The notes under the pieces: model-generated
What the model was told of the DNA's origin: nothing
The model's database searches: none
Seen by the model: the letters and a program-made list of their open reading frames with translations, nothing else
Position numbers and translations under genes: made by a program
Shown here: positions 7,794-17,108 of the stretch, piece by piece
Layout: each line of letters begins with the position of its first letter
Numbering within the stretch: position 1 is the stretch's first letter
NCBI GenBank assembly: GCA_002366565.1
Contig: DFBJ01000013.1
Coordinates: forward strand, 310,001 to 374,000
DNA: 64,000 bases
Source: Bacteriovoracaceae bacterium UBA3083
GTDB lineage: Bacteria > Bdellovibrionota > Bacteriovoracia > Bacteriovoracales > Bacteriovoracaceae
Reading direction: 5' to 3'

Positions 7794-9413
7794 GTGATAA
7801 ATATACTCATTCTTATATTTTTAAACATAGCATCTACTCTTGCCTACAATGTGAGTGTAGAAAGCGAAGGAAGTCTTAAAGACTGCGTCACTGATAAGTC
7901 AGAGGAAATCTTTTTATGCAAAAATAACGAAGGTGAAAATTTTCTTATAAAGAAAAAGAACTGGGAATATATTGCGATGAAAAAAAGTTCTTCAGGGGCC
8001 TATCTTCCTTTAGAAGTCTATGATATTTCAGATGAGAATGATGACTACATATATTCAGCAAGTCTCAATCGTTATGAACAAGAAGAAAAAGATAGATACC
8101 AAGGACCTCTAAACGACTACATCAATAATGAAAGGTACCTATACAATGATTTCTTCAAAAAAAGTGATGATAAAGAAGTAAGTTCAGGAAATACAAAGAT
8201 AAACTCCTTCGTTAGAGAATCAAGACTTGATCTTGAGCGAAAGAAAAAGCGTATTGACGAGAGCATAAATGCAAAAAAATTCAAAATTAAACTCAAAGAT
8301 GGACAAGAGATTAAATGTAATAGAAGTGAGAAAGTAAGCTGTCCATTATTAAACTGCGAAAAAGATGCTCAAGGAATTGAACGAAAAGTCATTAATCCTC
8401 AAAGCCCTTTTTTTATATACCTTGAATCTTTTGGTTTTAAAAATAATCAATTTATGGTTCCTGAAAACTCGATGATCAGCCTCTTAGATAGTAAAGGTAA
8501 TGAACTCATAAAATATGCTAAAGAGGACTCCAGTGTTTTCAAACAAGAGATGCTAGTTCCATCAAAATATAAGAATAATCCCCGGCTATTCAATGATCTA
8601 AAAGAACCTTCATTTAAAAGTTCATTAAGCAATCACTTGAAAGGTTGTGGGAAAAGTACTTTGAAAAAGTTTTTAGATATTCAAGAAAAGACTCAACAAG
8701 ACCTTATAGAGGCTTCAATGCTTCAATATATAGATATAGCGAATGGTATCCTACAGAGTAACTATATAAATGAAGAGTCTATCCCAGGGAGCTCATGCTA
8801 TCACAATGGTGCATACTATGCGCCTCCTGCATACAAGAGGGCATTAGAAACTGCAGTAATGAGCAAAAAGACAATATCTATGGATAGAGCGCAAGAATTA
8901 CTGGACATGGCTGCCTTTAGAAAAGATATTCCTTGGAACTATACTCTTGATGGGTGTTATGCTCGTGCACATATTATGGCACGTTCATTTGAAGCGGAAG
9001 GGGTTCATGTAGACAAAGCCTGGCTCAGAGGCTCATTAAGGATACCTGGACAGCCAGAGGGAATGAACTGGGGATACCATGTTGCTCCCCTTGTATACGT
9101 AGAAAAAGAAAATGGAGAAATTCAAGAAATGATTATTGATCCTTCAATTTCACAGGAACCACTTACACCAAAAGAATGGGCAGATACTATGAATGTTAAC
9201 TTTGATGAAACAGAGCAAGTATCTTTTCCAACTCCAACAAATACATCTTTCTATAAAAAGACAAGTTATAGTGTTACTAACACAGAACCTTATTGGCCTG
9301 ATTATAATTATAGAATGACCGAATATGATAAAGAAAGAAATGCGGAACAAACGATGTTTGAATACGGTGGAGCTCCGCAATCAGAATCACAGTGGGAACA
9401 ATGGGATTACTAA
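7794..9413 (+). CDS. Secreted protein-glutaminase-like enzyme
   Basis: A 539-residue secreted protein with a signal peptide (cleavage near STLA, residue 17), a long N-terminal region of no recognised family (possible propeptide) and a C-terminal domain. That domain carries Cys388 in DGCYARAH, His429 in GYHVAPLV and Asp449 in IIDPSIS. This Cys-His-Asp order and spacing match bacterial protein-glutaminase (protein glutamine deamidase). The reaction would convert protein Gln to Glu. Several Cys in the N-terminal region could form disulfides. The start is GTG, as no nearby ATG keeps the signal peptide; no good ribosome site is seen. It is followed by a coupled small secreted protein. Confidence 0.75.
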   Translation: MINILILIFLNIASTLAYNVSVESEGSLKDCVTDKSEEIFLCKNNEGENFLIKKKNWEYIAMKKSSSGAYLPLEVYDISDENDDYIYSASLNRYEQEEKDRYQGPLNDYINNERYLYNDFFKKSDDKEVSSGNTKINSFVRESRLDLERKKKRIDESINAKKFKIKLKDGQEIKCNRSEKVSCPLLNCEKDAQGIERKVINPQSPFFIYLESFGFKNNQFMVPENSMISLLDSKGNELIKYAKEDSSVFKQEMLVPSKYKNNPRLFNDLKEPSFKSSLSNHLKGCGKSTLKKFLDIQEKTQQDLIEASMLQYIDIANGILQSNYINEESIPGSSCYHNGAYYAPPAYKRALETAVMSKKTISMDRAQELLDMAAFRKDIPWNYTLDGCYARAHIMARSFEAEGVHVDKAWLRGSLRIPGQPEGMNWGYHVAPLVYVEKENGEIQEMIIDPSISQEPLTPKEWADTMNVNFDETEQVSFPTPTNTSFYKKTSYSVTNTEPYWPDYNYRMTEYDKERNAEQTMFEYGGAPQSESQWEQWDY

Positions 9414-9688
9414 TGAAGATAATTATTGCATTACTACTCACATTATCTATTAGTGCAAATGAAAAAGTGCTCATAAAAGCACTCACTGTTAAATCAATAA
9501 CAAGAGAAAAAAAGTCAGAATATCTTATTCTCTTTAAAGAAAAAGCTGCAATTTACAAGAGTTCAGCTAAGACTATGGAGTGTTTAAATATTTCTATAAG
9601 AGAAAAAAAGCCTGTCTTAGTGAAATGGAATATTAACACCTTAGAAATAATTGACTGTAAATCTAAGAGAAAAACACCTAAAACTTAG
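9413..9688 (+). CDS. Small secreted protein coupled to the glutaminase-like gene
   Basis: The ATG shares one base with the stop of the preceding gene (TAATG), so translation is likely coupled. The 91-residue product has a clean signal peptide (MKIIIALLLTLSISA) and a mature part of about 75 basic residues with two Cys (MECLN and IIDCK). No family is recognised. The tight coupling suggests a periplasmic partner of the glutaminase-like enzyme, such as a chaperone or inhibitor; this is inference. Confidence 0.6.
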   Translation: MKIIIALLLTLSISANEKVLIKALTVKSITREKKSEYLILFKEKAAIYKSSAKTMECLNISIREKKPVLVKWNINTLEIIDCKSKRKTPKT

Positions 9689-9720
9689 ACATTCTAAATT
9701 AATTAACATATTTAGTCAGA

Positions 9721-10401
9721 ATGAAAAAGATAGTCTCAATATTTTTAATTTTTATCAGTTTCAAATCTCTAGCATTATCACGTATATCAGTTTCAGATAT
9801 GGCCAAGAAAAACCATGTGGCATTAGATTATTCGGTGGTTAAAAATATTTTATTTTCTACTATAGATAACCTCAATGGTATTGTTTGTAGTGTATACACA
9901 CCTAGCCAGTGTCAAGAAAGATACTATAAAGACCCTTCTCAAATAAATAATAAGAACAACGAAAATTTTAAATTAAATGTTGAACATACTTGGCCACAAT
10001 CAAAAGGGGCTAAAGAGTTACCTGCGAATAGCGATATGCATCACCTTTTTGTCACAAGTAAAGAATCTAATAGCAAGAGAGCAAACCTACCATTTTGTAA
10101 TGCTATATATGATTACTGGCAAATGGATGGAAGCATTCATGGTTTCGATGAATATTCGCAGGATTGCTTTGAACCTCAAGATAATCATAAAGGAAATGTT
10201 GCAAGAGCGATGCTCTACTTTTCGATTAGGTATAACTACCCTATTGATAATGAACAGGAGTTATTATTTAGAGAATGGCACAGCTTTGACCCTGTTGATA
10301 ACAGAGAGTTAGAAAGAAATGAAATTATAAAGTCACTTCAAGGAAACTCAAATCCATTTATTACACATCCTGAGTTTGTTTCTCTAATTCAAGACTTCTA
10401 G
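9721..10401 (+). CDS. endA: Secreted endonuclease I (EndA/NucM family)
   Basis: The signal peptide ends near LALS (residue 20). The beta-beta-alpha metal nuclease core is intact: NVEHTWPQS (86-94) with the catalytic His, SDMHHLFVT (104-112), NSKRANLPF (117-125), then DNHKGNVARAMLYF and the closing DPVDNRELERNE. Four or more Cys fit periplasmic disulfides. It degrades DNA nonspecifically in the periplasm or outside. It lies 32 bases after the small secreted gene on the same strand and is probably co-transcribed. Confidence 0.9.
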   Translation: MKKIVSIFLIFISFKSLALSRISVSDMAKKNHVALDYSVVKNILFSTIDNLNGIVCSVYTPSQCQERYYKDPSQINNKNNENFKLNVEHTWPQSKGAKELPANSDMHHLFVTSKESNSKRANLPFCNAIYDYWQMDGSIHGFDEYSQDCFEPQDNHKGNVARAMLYFSIRYNYPIDNEQELLFREWHSFDPVDNRELERNEIIKSLQGNSNPFITHPEFVSLIQDF

Positions 10402-10420
10402 TACGCGATAACCTATACGA

Positions 10421-10663
10421 TTAAGACATCATAACAAGGGCCAAATATGGACCTATTACAAATACTATAAATACAACCTTAAAAAGAGCAAGGTATCCAT
10501 ATAGAAACTTTTTTAAAGTTTTCTCATCAAAATCTATAAATTTCCCCTGCACAGAAATTAAAAAACGTTGAGCAAAAATAAAAAGGAAAGCACTTAGGAT
10601 ATATATAATTCCAACTACAATTGTTAGATTCTCATAAAACTCGGTGAATGTTAAAAGATCCAT
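10421..10663 (-). CDS. Small integral membrane protein
   Basis: An 80-residue protein with two or three hydrophobic segments (TIVVGIIYILSAFLFIFA and a C-terminal FKVVFIVFVIGPYLALVM) joined by a polar loop. The start at 10663 is fixed by GGAGG five bases upstream; a longer frame reaching 10693 has no such site. No family recognised. Convergent with the endonuclease gene. Confidence 0.6.
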   Translation of the reverse strand: MDLLTFTEFYENLTIVVGIIYILSAFLFIFAQRFLISVQGKFIDFDEKTLKKFLYGYLALFKVVFIVFVIGPYLALVMMS

Positions 10664-10826
10664 AATCTCCTCCATTACAAAAGAATAGACCACTCCTAAA
10701 AACTTTGCGACATAAGAAAGAGATAAATTTCAGAATATTCCTAGAAAATCACTGAAGAATTCACTTTAATCAATATATTAGGTAAAATATTATGAATAAA
10801 AGATTAATAAAAGATGAGATTAAATA

Positions 10827-11552
10827 ATGAAAGATACGATACTACATCCTAAGAATAGATTTACGTGGGCATGCTTAGCATTTCAAGGAGGATTTTTAAA
10901 TGTTGCAGGACTTTTAACTGTTCATATATTTGTTTCACACGTCACAGGTTTTTCTGCTCACTTCAGTGTGAACTTGTTAAAGGGAAATTTTCTAACATCA
11001 CTATACTTTATGCTTGTACCTCTATTCTTCCTACTTGGTGCATTTTTTAGTTGTCTCTTCACAGAGATTAGAAAAAAGAATCGGAAACATCCTGGATACA
11101 TTAATATTCTATGTACCTTAAGTTCTATCTTTTTTTTAATATCTATCTTAGGGGTGAACAACTACTTTGGAAATTTCGGGGAGCCGTTTGCAAACTTTCG
11201 AGATTTTATACTACTTTCAACTCTTGCTTTTGCTTGTGGTTCTCAAAATGCCATTTTCACACACTTTTCGAAATCTATTGTTAGAACAACCCATCTTACG
11301 GGTATTACAACAGATTTAGGAATAGGCCTAGCTAAATATTTTATTTCAGGAGATCAAGAAGAACGTTTAATAAATAAAGTTAGAATTGACATTATAATTT
11401 CATTTATTTTAGGTAGTATTTTGTCTGTATACATTCTTCCAAAGTTACAATTTTTAGGTTTTTTAATTCCTGCTGTGATCAGCTTGATTGTCGGAGTTCG
11501 CCTATATATGACAAAAATCGCACTAGGATTTGAAGACTTAAAATCCAATTAA
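10827..11552 (+). CDS. YoaK/DUF1275 family membrane protein
   Basis: Six to seven membrane segments and the family signature near the middle: CGSQNA, then IVRTTHLTGITTDLG, both strongly conserved in DUF1275 proteins. The length of 241 residues is normal. The transported substrate or function is unknown for the family. Inner membrane. It converges on the globin gene with 7 bases between stops. Confidence 0.85.
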   Translation: MKDTILHPKNRFTWACLAFQGGFLNVAGLLTVHIFVSHVTGFSAHFSVNLLKGNFLTSLYFMLVPLFFLLGAFFSCLFTEIRKKNRKHPGYINILCTLSSIFFLISILGVNNYFGNFGEPFANFRDFILLSTLAFACGSQNAIFTHFSKSIVRTTHLTGITTDLGIGLAKYFISGDQEERLINKVRIDIIISFILGSILSVYILPKLQFLGFLIPAVISLIVGVRLYMTKIALGFEDLKSN

Positions 11553-11559
11553 TTCTAGT

Positions 11560-11994
11560 TTATTTAACAAAGTACTGTGAGCTAAAAAAAGAAAGAGGAT
11601 AGCTAACAACTTCTCTTAAATAGTATTCCATATCACTATAATATTGAGGGTCGCTATCCTTGATTGCTAAAACTAAAGCTTCTCCCCAATAGTAATAAAA
11701 ATGAGGATGAATATTAAGTCCATCTATGTTGTGGACTTTTGCAAGTCTCAGTATTTGATGTTTAGCATTTTCATCTTTACCAAAGTAATCAAATAAAAAG
11801 TCTAACCCATTTATTAATGCTCTTTCCTGATGATTAAAATCAGTATTTTTGAAATAGTCTTTTAATTTCGGATTTAAAAAAAATAAATGATTATAAAATA
11901 GCTTTGCAAAATTTTGATTATTCTTACTGCGCAGGTAGCTATTTCTAACAAGATCTACTTTTTGATCCCAAGTTTTTTTTCTCTCTTCGCTCAT
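11560..11994 (-). CDS. Single-domain globin
   Basis: The sequence reads as a bacterial globin of the haemoglobin/flavohaemoglobin type without reductase domains. It has an LFYNHLFFLNPKLKDYF helix B/C-D region, HQ near 59-60 on the distal side, and the likely proximal His92 (numbered from the longer TTG frame) in LAKVHN, followed by HPHFYYYWGEALVLAI. It would bind O2 or NO in the cytoplasm. An upstream in-frame TTG at 12006 is possible, but the ATG at 11994 has GAAGAAG ahead of it. The assignment is by pattern, not by search. Confidence 0.7.
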   Translation of the reverse strand: MSEERKKTWDQKVDLVRNSYLRSKNNQNFAKLFYNHLFFLNPKLKDYFKNTDFNHQERALINGLDFLFDYFGKDENAKHQILRLAKVHNIDGLNIHPHFYYYWGEALVLAIKDSDPQYYSDMEYYLREVVSYPLSFFSSQYFVK

Positions 11995-12101
11995 ATACTT
12001 CTTCAATTATTAAGTTTGTATTCTTATAAAAGGGTATGGAAATTAACTCTTTAAAACAAGTAATTTAAATATTAATAGAGTCATATATATAATCAATACA
12101 A

Positions 12102-12608
12102 TTACAGTAAATTATCATATTCCTCTAAATGTTCATTACTCTTTATTATATTTTTTTTACATTGATAATTCATAAATATTTGATCATGTGCAAATTCTGA
12201 AAAGGTATCAGTTCTAGTAGAGTACTCAGAAATCCAATTAATTAACATATCTAAATTCTTATCCTGATCCTTTTTAGAAGGGTATTTATGAGGCTCCCAT
12301 GGCCTTTTCTGAGCATTTAAAATACATAACTGTATAGGTAGTTTCATATAAATAATCTCGGTAGATTCATCTAAAACTAAATCAATTAGATCTGAGTAAC
12401 AGCCTTCAATCACCCAACTATTTGAAGTAGAGATAAACTTTTTTAAGATTATCTCTGACATCCCAATAGACATTCTTTCCGGAGTCTTAGACTTTTTCCA
12501 TGCTATAGTGTCTAGATCGAGATGGTCTAAACTATATTTCATAGCTAACCTCTTTGCGAGAGTCGATTTTCCAGAACTAGAGTTTCCAAATATAATAATT
12601 CTCCTCAT
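12102..12608 (-). CDS. P-loop nucleotide kinase-like protein (FlaR/adenylate kinase-like)
   Basis: Walker A GNSSSGKST (8-16) is followed by LDHLDLDTIAWKK, the pattern of the topology-modulation/FlaR and shikimate-kinase-like group, where DxD near residue 30 contacts substrate. The W-V-I-E-G segment near 65 is also typical. 168 residues. It probably phosphorylates a small molecule in the cytoplasm; the substrate is unknown. GGAG precedes the ATG. Confidence 0.75.
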   Translation of the reverse strand: MRRIIIFGNSSSGKSTLAKRLAMKYSLDHLDLDTIAWKKSKTPERMSIGMSEIILKKFISTSNSWVIEGCYSDLIDLVLDESTEIIYMKLPIQLCILNAQKRPWEPHKYPSKKDQDKNLDMLINWISEYSTRTDTFSEFAHDQIFMNYQCKKNIIKSNEHLEEYDNLL

Positions 12609-12810
12609 AACTCTCCCACTCTTTTAAGGATATCATAAAATATATCTTCTACTTAGCTAGCCATCTATATTATATAGAATGATGTATAATATATAATGTT
12701 TCTATAGAATAAACTTATATACTACTGTTTTTACGTTCTTATTACTCCTCTATACCACATATGATGACATATCTTTTATTCTATAGTTCAAGTAAGTGAT
12801 ATAATTAGTT

Positions 12811-13677
12811 ATGAATCTCTTTATATTTCTTTCTCTACTTACATTTCAAACTCTAGCTATGGATCAAATAATTTTGGACAAGCATGACCCTGGTGATTAT
12901 TCAAGGAGAGAGTACGCCATAGAAATGTTAAAGCTCTCCTTAGAGAAAACGATTAAAAGGTATGGCCCTTATAAAATAACTTACTCTCGAAGAATGACAA
13001 GAAATAGAGCTCTTGTTGAACTAGAAAGTGGTAAAATAAGTGTTTATGATGCTCCAACAAGGCAAGAATGGGAAAACAGGACTATTCCAATCTATATTCC
13101 CTTAACAAAAGGACTGTTAAGTTATCGTCTTCTGCTCATTACTAAAGCTAACCAGTTTAAGTTTTCAAATATAAAAAAAATAGAAGATTTACAAAAACTA
13201 AGAGCAGGTCTTTCTTCACAATGGAGCACAACAAAGCTGCTAAATTCTATTGGAGGATTTAATATTATTGAGGGAAATAGCTACTCTACTCTATTTTCCA
13301 TGCTTGCAGTTGATAGATTTGATTACTTCATAAGAGGAGTCAATGAAATCTTCGGAGAACTTGATAATATCAAAAATAAATTCCCTGAAATTATAATTGA
13401 TGACAAAATACTTCTACATATCCCGATGCCTATGTACTTCTTTGTATCAAAAAAATTCCCTCTACTAGCTAAAAGAATTGAGGAAGGACTTCTCGCTGCG
13501 ATAGATGATGGAAGTTTTGATCGGATGTTTTACAAATATCACAAAGAAAACATTATAAGAGCTAAACTAAAAAACAGAACTTTATTTAATATAGAAACTC
13601 CAAATATTAGCAAAAATAAAAAGAATACTTCATCTAAATTTTTGTTAAACTTAGAGACACTTAAAGCAATTAAATAA
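12811..13677 (+). CDS. Periplasmic solute-binding-like protein
   Basis: A signal peptide (cleavage near TLA, residue 16) is followed by a 270-residue domain resembling the type 2 periplasmic binding proteins often annotated as amino-acid-binding in gammaproteobacteria and Bdellovibrionota. Recognisable pieces are KKIEDLQKLRAGLSSQWSTTKLL, RFDYFIRG and FVSKKFPLLAKRIEEGL. No permease or ATPase genes flank it, so it may be an orphan sensor or binding protein. The C-terminus is Lys/Asn-rich. The 202 bases upstream are very AT-rich with nothing else visible. Confidence 0.65.
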   Translation: MNLFIFLSLLTFQTLAMDQIILDKHDPGDYSRREYAIEMLKLSLEKTIKRYGPYKITYSRRMTRNRALVELESGKISVYDAPTRQEWENRTIPIYIPLTKGLLSYRLLLITKANQFKFSNIKKIEDLQKLRAGLSSQWSTTKLLNSIGGFNIIEGNSYSTLFSMLAVDRFDYFIRGVNEIFGELDNIKNKFPEIIIDDKILLHIPMPMYFFVSKKFPLLAKRIEEGLLAAIDDGSFDRMFYKYHKENIIRAKLKNRTLFNIETPNISKNKKNTSSKFLLNLETLKAIK

Positions 13678-13753
13678 TATATTCTTTTCTACTATTCTTT
13701 ACTTTTCTCTTGATTGTATTTCAATTTCCAAGACAAGTTGATACAATTATTTA

Positions 13754-14323
13754 ATGAGCTTAGAATATTCCGACATTAATTTCATGAGAAGTGGTACAGT
13801 AAAGCAACAAGAAGCATTTCATGCATTAAAAGACTCTCGTATTTTTGAAATCCTTTCAGACTATACTCCATTTTTAGCAGGTACAATTCCACTTGATATT
13901 TATATCAAAGATAGTGACTTAGATATCATCTGTCAGGCAGAAGATTTTAATTCATTCAGTAAGTTAGTACAGTCTGAATTTGGAACCTGTACAAGCTATA
14001 AATCGTATCAAACAGAAGTAAGAGGACGGCCATCTCTCGTTATACAATTTTTCTTAAAAGGATTTCAGTTTGAAATCTTTTGTCAAAACACACCAATCTT
14101 TGAACAGTTTGCTGTGATCCACTTTATTGTAGAAAAAAGGATTTTGGATATCCACGGAGACAAAGTGAGGAATGATATTAGAAAATTAAAAGAAATGGGG
14201 TTAAAAACAGAACCTGCTTTTGCAAAGTATTTTAATATTTTAGGTGATCCATACTTAGAGCTTGCGAAGTTAAATAATCTTACTGATGCTAAGATAAAAT
14301 CTATTAAACCTAAGAGTATATAA
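13754..14323 (+). CDS. DUF4269 nucleotidyltransferase-fold protein
   Basis: The motif GTIPLDIYIKDSDLDIIC near 42-60 contains the spaced acidic residues of a nucleotidyltransferase-like fold and is the signature of DUF4269. The 189 residues match the family. Function unknown. It overlaps the convergent YigZ gene by 14 bases at the 3' ends. Confidence 0.8.
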   Translation: MSLEYSDINFMRSGTVKQQEAFHALKDSRIFEILSDYTPFLAGTIPLDIYIKDSDLDIICQAEDFNSFSKLVQSEFGTCTSYKSYQTEVRGRPSLVIQFFLKGFQFEIFCQNTPIFEQFAVIHFIVEKRILDIHGDKVRNDIRKLKEMGLKTEPAFAKYFNILGDPYLELAKLNNLTDAKIKSIKPKSI

Positions 14324-14897
14324 GGTTATCAATATATTTTTTTAAATCTATATGTTGTGACTCAGTTGCTTTTATTTTGAAAACAACTTCAAGCCCGAGA
14401 AATTCTCTTTCTATGATTAGGTCTGTATAGTTTTTCAAGAAATGCTCTACTTTACCAAGATTTTGAATTTCAATATTATATTCTAGTTCAATATGATGAA
14501 TGTATTTTTGAATTAGGATTGAATCTCTTGCCTCTTCTAAGGCCAGGTGAACACTCTTTCCGTAGGCCCTAACAAGACCTCCTACACCAAGCTTAACCCC
14601 TCCAAAGTATCTAACGATTATGGCGGCAGTTTCAATGAGCTCCTCACCTCTTAGAACAGACAATGTTGGTGGTCCACTACTTCCTTTAGGCTCTCCATCA
14701 TCACTTTGATTTTCGACTATCTGGCCAAACTCATTAAAATGTCTATAGGCATATACAAAGTGTCTTCCCTTTGGGTGTTGACTCTTTAATTGCTCCAATG
14801 TTTCTTCAAAATTTTGAAAAGGACATAGTACACATATAAATTTAGACTTATTAATTTCGTAAGTATGAGAAATTTGAGAAGTAATTATTTTTGACAT
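14310..14897 (-). CDS. yigZ: YigZ/IMPACT family protein
   Basis: The IMPACT N-terminal domain is clear: SKFICVLCPF, HFVYAYR, NQSDDGEPKGSSGPP and the strongly conserved VRYFGGVKLGVGGLVRAYG. A second small domain follows, as in YigZ. The 195 residues fit. The precise role is unsettled; eukaryotic IMPACT binds translation factors. The two 3' ends overlap with DUF4269. Confidence 0.9.
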   Translation of the reverse strand: MSKIITSQISHTYEINKSKFICVLCPFQNFEETLEQLKSQHPKGRHFVYAYRHFNEFGQIVENQSDDGEPKGSSGPPTLSVLRGEELIETAAIIVRYFGGVKLGVGGLVRAYGKSVHLALEEARDSILIQKYIHHIELEYNIEIQNLGKVEHFLKNYTDLIIEREFLGLEVVFKIKATESQHIDLKKYIDNLIYS

Positions 14898-14971
14898 TTA
14901 TATATTGTACTCCCTTAGTCTGAGCAGTAAAAAATAATATCTTTAAAGAAATTAGGAAATACATCAAAGTA

Positions 14972-15748
14972 TTATATTTTGGAAATCTCTTCTTTTCTTA
15001 AAGTTAGGATTTCGTAACCATTTTTTGTAACAAGAATCGTATGCTCCCACTGTGCAGATAACTTTCCATCTTCAGTTACAGCAGTCCAATCGTCCTCTAG
15101 CATTTTGACTTTACGACTTCCTTCATTCAGCATTGGCTCAATTGTGAAAGTCATTCCTTCAACAAGCTTCATCCCCTTGCCTTTCTTGCCCCAATGAAGA
15201 ACCTGAGGCTCCTCATGCATTTCAGCTCCTACACCATGGCCACAGAACTCTCGAACAATGCTATAACCGTTTCTAGTTGCATGCTTATGTACAGCAAAGC
15301 CAATATCTCCAAGAGTATTACCAGGCTTAACCTGTTCAATCCCCTTATACAGACATTCTTGAGAAATTTTACATATATCTTTTGCTTTAGAAGAAGCATT
15401 TCCTACAATATACATTCTTGAAGTATCAGAAATGAGTCCATGTTTTTTGACTGTAATATCTAAATTAACGATATCACCATCTTTTAAAATTTCTTGCTTA
15501 GACGGCACTCCATGACAAATAACATTATTTACAGAACTACAAAGTGCGTACTCAAAGTCATATTGACCAATACAAGATGCAATTGCATCATACTTATTTA
15601 CAATTAAGTCTTCAGCAATTTTTGCTAATTCGTAAGTACTAACACCCACTACGACATGGTCAATTAGAGTAGTAAGAATCTCCGCTGCAATTTGCCCGGT
15701 CTCTCTGTAATTCTCTATTTCTGATTGAGTTTTAATTTTTACATTCAT
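14972..15748 (-). CDS. map: Type I methionine aminopeptidase
   Basis: Removes the initiator Met in the cytoplasm. All five metal ligands are seen: Asp97 (NLDITV), Asp108 (SDTSRM), His171 (GHGVG), Glu204 (IEPM) and Glu235 (WEHT), plus the substrate-side His79 (CHGVP). The 258 residues are normal for a type Ia enzyme without an N-terminal zinc finger. It overlaps the upstream ParD-like gene by 4 bases, so the two are probably translated together. Confidence 0.95.
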   Translation of the reverse strand: MNVKIKTQSEIENYRETGQIAAEILTTLIDHVVVGVSTYELAKIAEDLIVNKYDAIASCIGQYDFEYALCSSVNNVICHGVPSKQEILKDGDIVNLDITVKKHGLISDTSRMYIVGNASSKAKDICKISQECLYKGIEQVKPGNTLGDIGFAVHKHATRNGYSIVREFCGHGVGAEMHEEPQVLHWGKKGKGMKLVEGMTFTIEPMLNEGSRKVKMLEDDWTAVTEDGKLSAQWEHTILVTKNGYEILTLRKEEISKI

Positions 15749-15960
15749 TTCTTAGACTTCTTAACTATTTCTTCAATAGTGAGATTTTTGTATTTGAATA
15801 ATAGGTCTCTAATTTCCTCATAGTTAATTGCTGGATGTAACTCACTTAACATTCCAATCTTGATCCAATGCTCTGCCTGTGAGTTCAAAGAGCGATCAAA
15901 AACTGATGAAGCTTCCCTTAATTGATTATGTATACCTTCTGAAATCTTTACTATACCCAT
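15745..15960 (-). CDS. ParD-like protein overlapping map
   Basis: A 71-residue protein beginning MGIVKISEGIHNQL with ASSVFDRSLNSQAEHWIKIG, the ribbon-helix-helix look of the ParD-like family. An upstream frame reaching 16056 starts with GTG and has no protein character, so the ATG at 15960 is preferred. No ParE toxin is present; the overlapping gene is methionine aminopeptidase. I recall the same pairing in other proteobacteria. It may bind DNA and regulate map, which is inference. Confidence 0.7.
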   Translation of the reverse strand: MGIVKISEGIHNQLREASSVFDRSLNSQAEHWIKIGMLSELHPAINYEEIRDLLFKYKNLTIEEIVKKSKK

Positions 15961-16142
15961 AGCCTCAACATATACATTATGTAGCAAAACGCATACAGAA
16001 AAACACAACGATAAATTAATATTCTGAACTGCGTTAATATAAAATGGATATAGCACGGTCTTTTTTTGTCAATGTGCAACTAAGAGTAACTTCATCTCAG
16101 TCTTTTAAACAACCAACCAGACCCTTTTAACCGATCTCCACT

Positions 16143-17105
16143 TTATAGTATTAAATTAAATAAATACCCTAATACAATGATAGAGATTGCTACAGATGAG
16201 AAATATATAACGATAAGTTTCAGCTTCATCACCTTTTTAAGAAGTAATGCTTCAGGTAAAGAAAGTCCTACTACTGACATCATAAAGGCCATTGCAGTTC
16301 CTATAGGTATTCCCTTTGCAACAAGACTTTGAATAATTGGGATCACACCTGATGCATTTGAATACATAGGTATAGCTAGAATAGTAGAAATTGGTACAGC
16401 AAAAAAGTTATCTTTCCCCATGTACTGCTCAAAATATCCTGTAGGTACAAACCCGTGAATCACCCCACCAACAGCAACACCACCTAGAACGTAAGGAATA
16501 ATTTTCAGAAAAGTATCAATTGCTTCTGCTTTAATTTCTGGAATACGAGCTTTAAACCCTCTATGATCCTCAATAGAAGCTTGGGCCATCTTTTGCTTTA
16601 ACTGCTCTTTAACCCAATCCTCTAAATGATCTTCTAGTCCTAATTTACTTAAAATAAAACCTACTATTGTACCAATGAGAATTCCTGAGAATGCATATAT
16701 TAAAGTGACCTTCCAACCAAAGATACCTAAGAAAAGTATGATTGCAATTTCATTAACCAGTGGGGATGTAATTAGAAAGGAAAGAGTTACTCCAAGCGGG
16801 ATACCACCTTTCAAAAACCCAATAAAAAGAGGAATAGATGAACAACTACAAAATGGAGTAATAGCTCCAAGTACTGAAGCAAGGAAGTGCTCTAATCCAA
16901 ATAATTTCTTATTCTCTAGAAATGCTCTTACTTTATCTATTGGAAAATAAGAATTAACAATTCCCATTAATGAAATTACAAACACAACTAAAAAACTTAT
17001 TTTAAGAGAGTCATATATAAAAAAGTGCAATGCTTGCACCCAGTGATTTGCACTATCAAGTGATAGCCAGTTGTATATTATCGTGTCTGCTATCAATTCG
17101 AACAT
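16143..17105 (-). CDS. COG0701-type permease (ArsP/SO_0444-like efflux)
   Basis: Eight or so membrane segments and the family motif TPFCSCSSIPLFIGF (83-95), whose paired cysteines are thought to bind metal or metalloid. A second repeat SNASGVIPIIQSLVAKGIPIG lies in the C-terminal half. Members export organoarsenicals or Cu/Zn. The gene sits 3 bases after a small thioredoxin-like gene, the usual partner of such permeases. No ArsR regulator is visible. Confidence 0.85.
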   Translation of the reverse strand: MFELIADTIIYNWLSLDSANHWVQALHFFIYDSLKISFLVVFVISLMGIVNSYFPIDKVRAFLENKKLFGLEHFLASVLGAITPFCSCSSIPLFIGFLKGGIPLGVTLSFLITSPLVNEIAIILFLGIFGWKVTLIYAFSGILIGTIVGFILSKLGLEDHLEDWVKEQLKQKMAQASIEDHRGFKARIPEIKAEAIDTFLKIIPYVLGGVAVGGVIHGFVPTGYFEQYMGKDNFFAVPISTILAIPMYSNASGVIPIIQSLVAKGIPIGTAMAFMMSVVGLSLPEALLLKKVMKLKLIVIYFSSVAISIIVLGYLFNLIL

Positions 17106-17108
17106 GAC

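Noticed and set aside
15745..15960. ParDE toxin-antitoxin system
   Set aside because: Only the ParD-like protein is present; the overlapping gene is methionine aminopeptidase.
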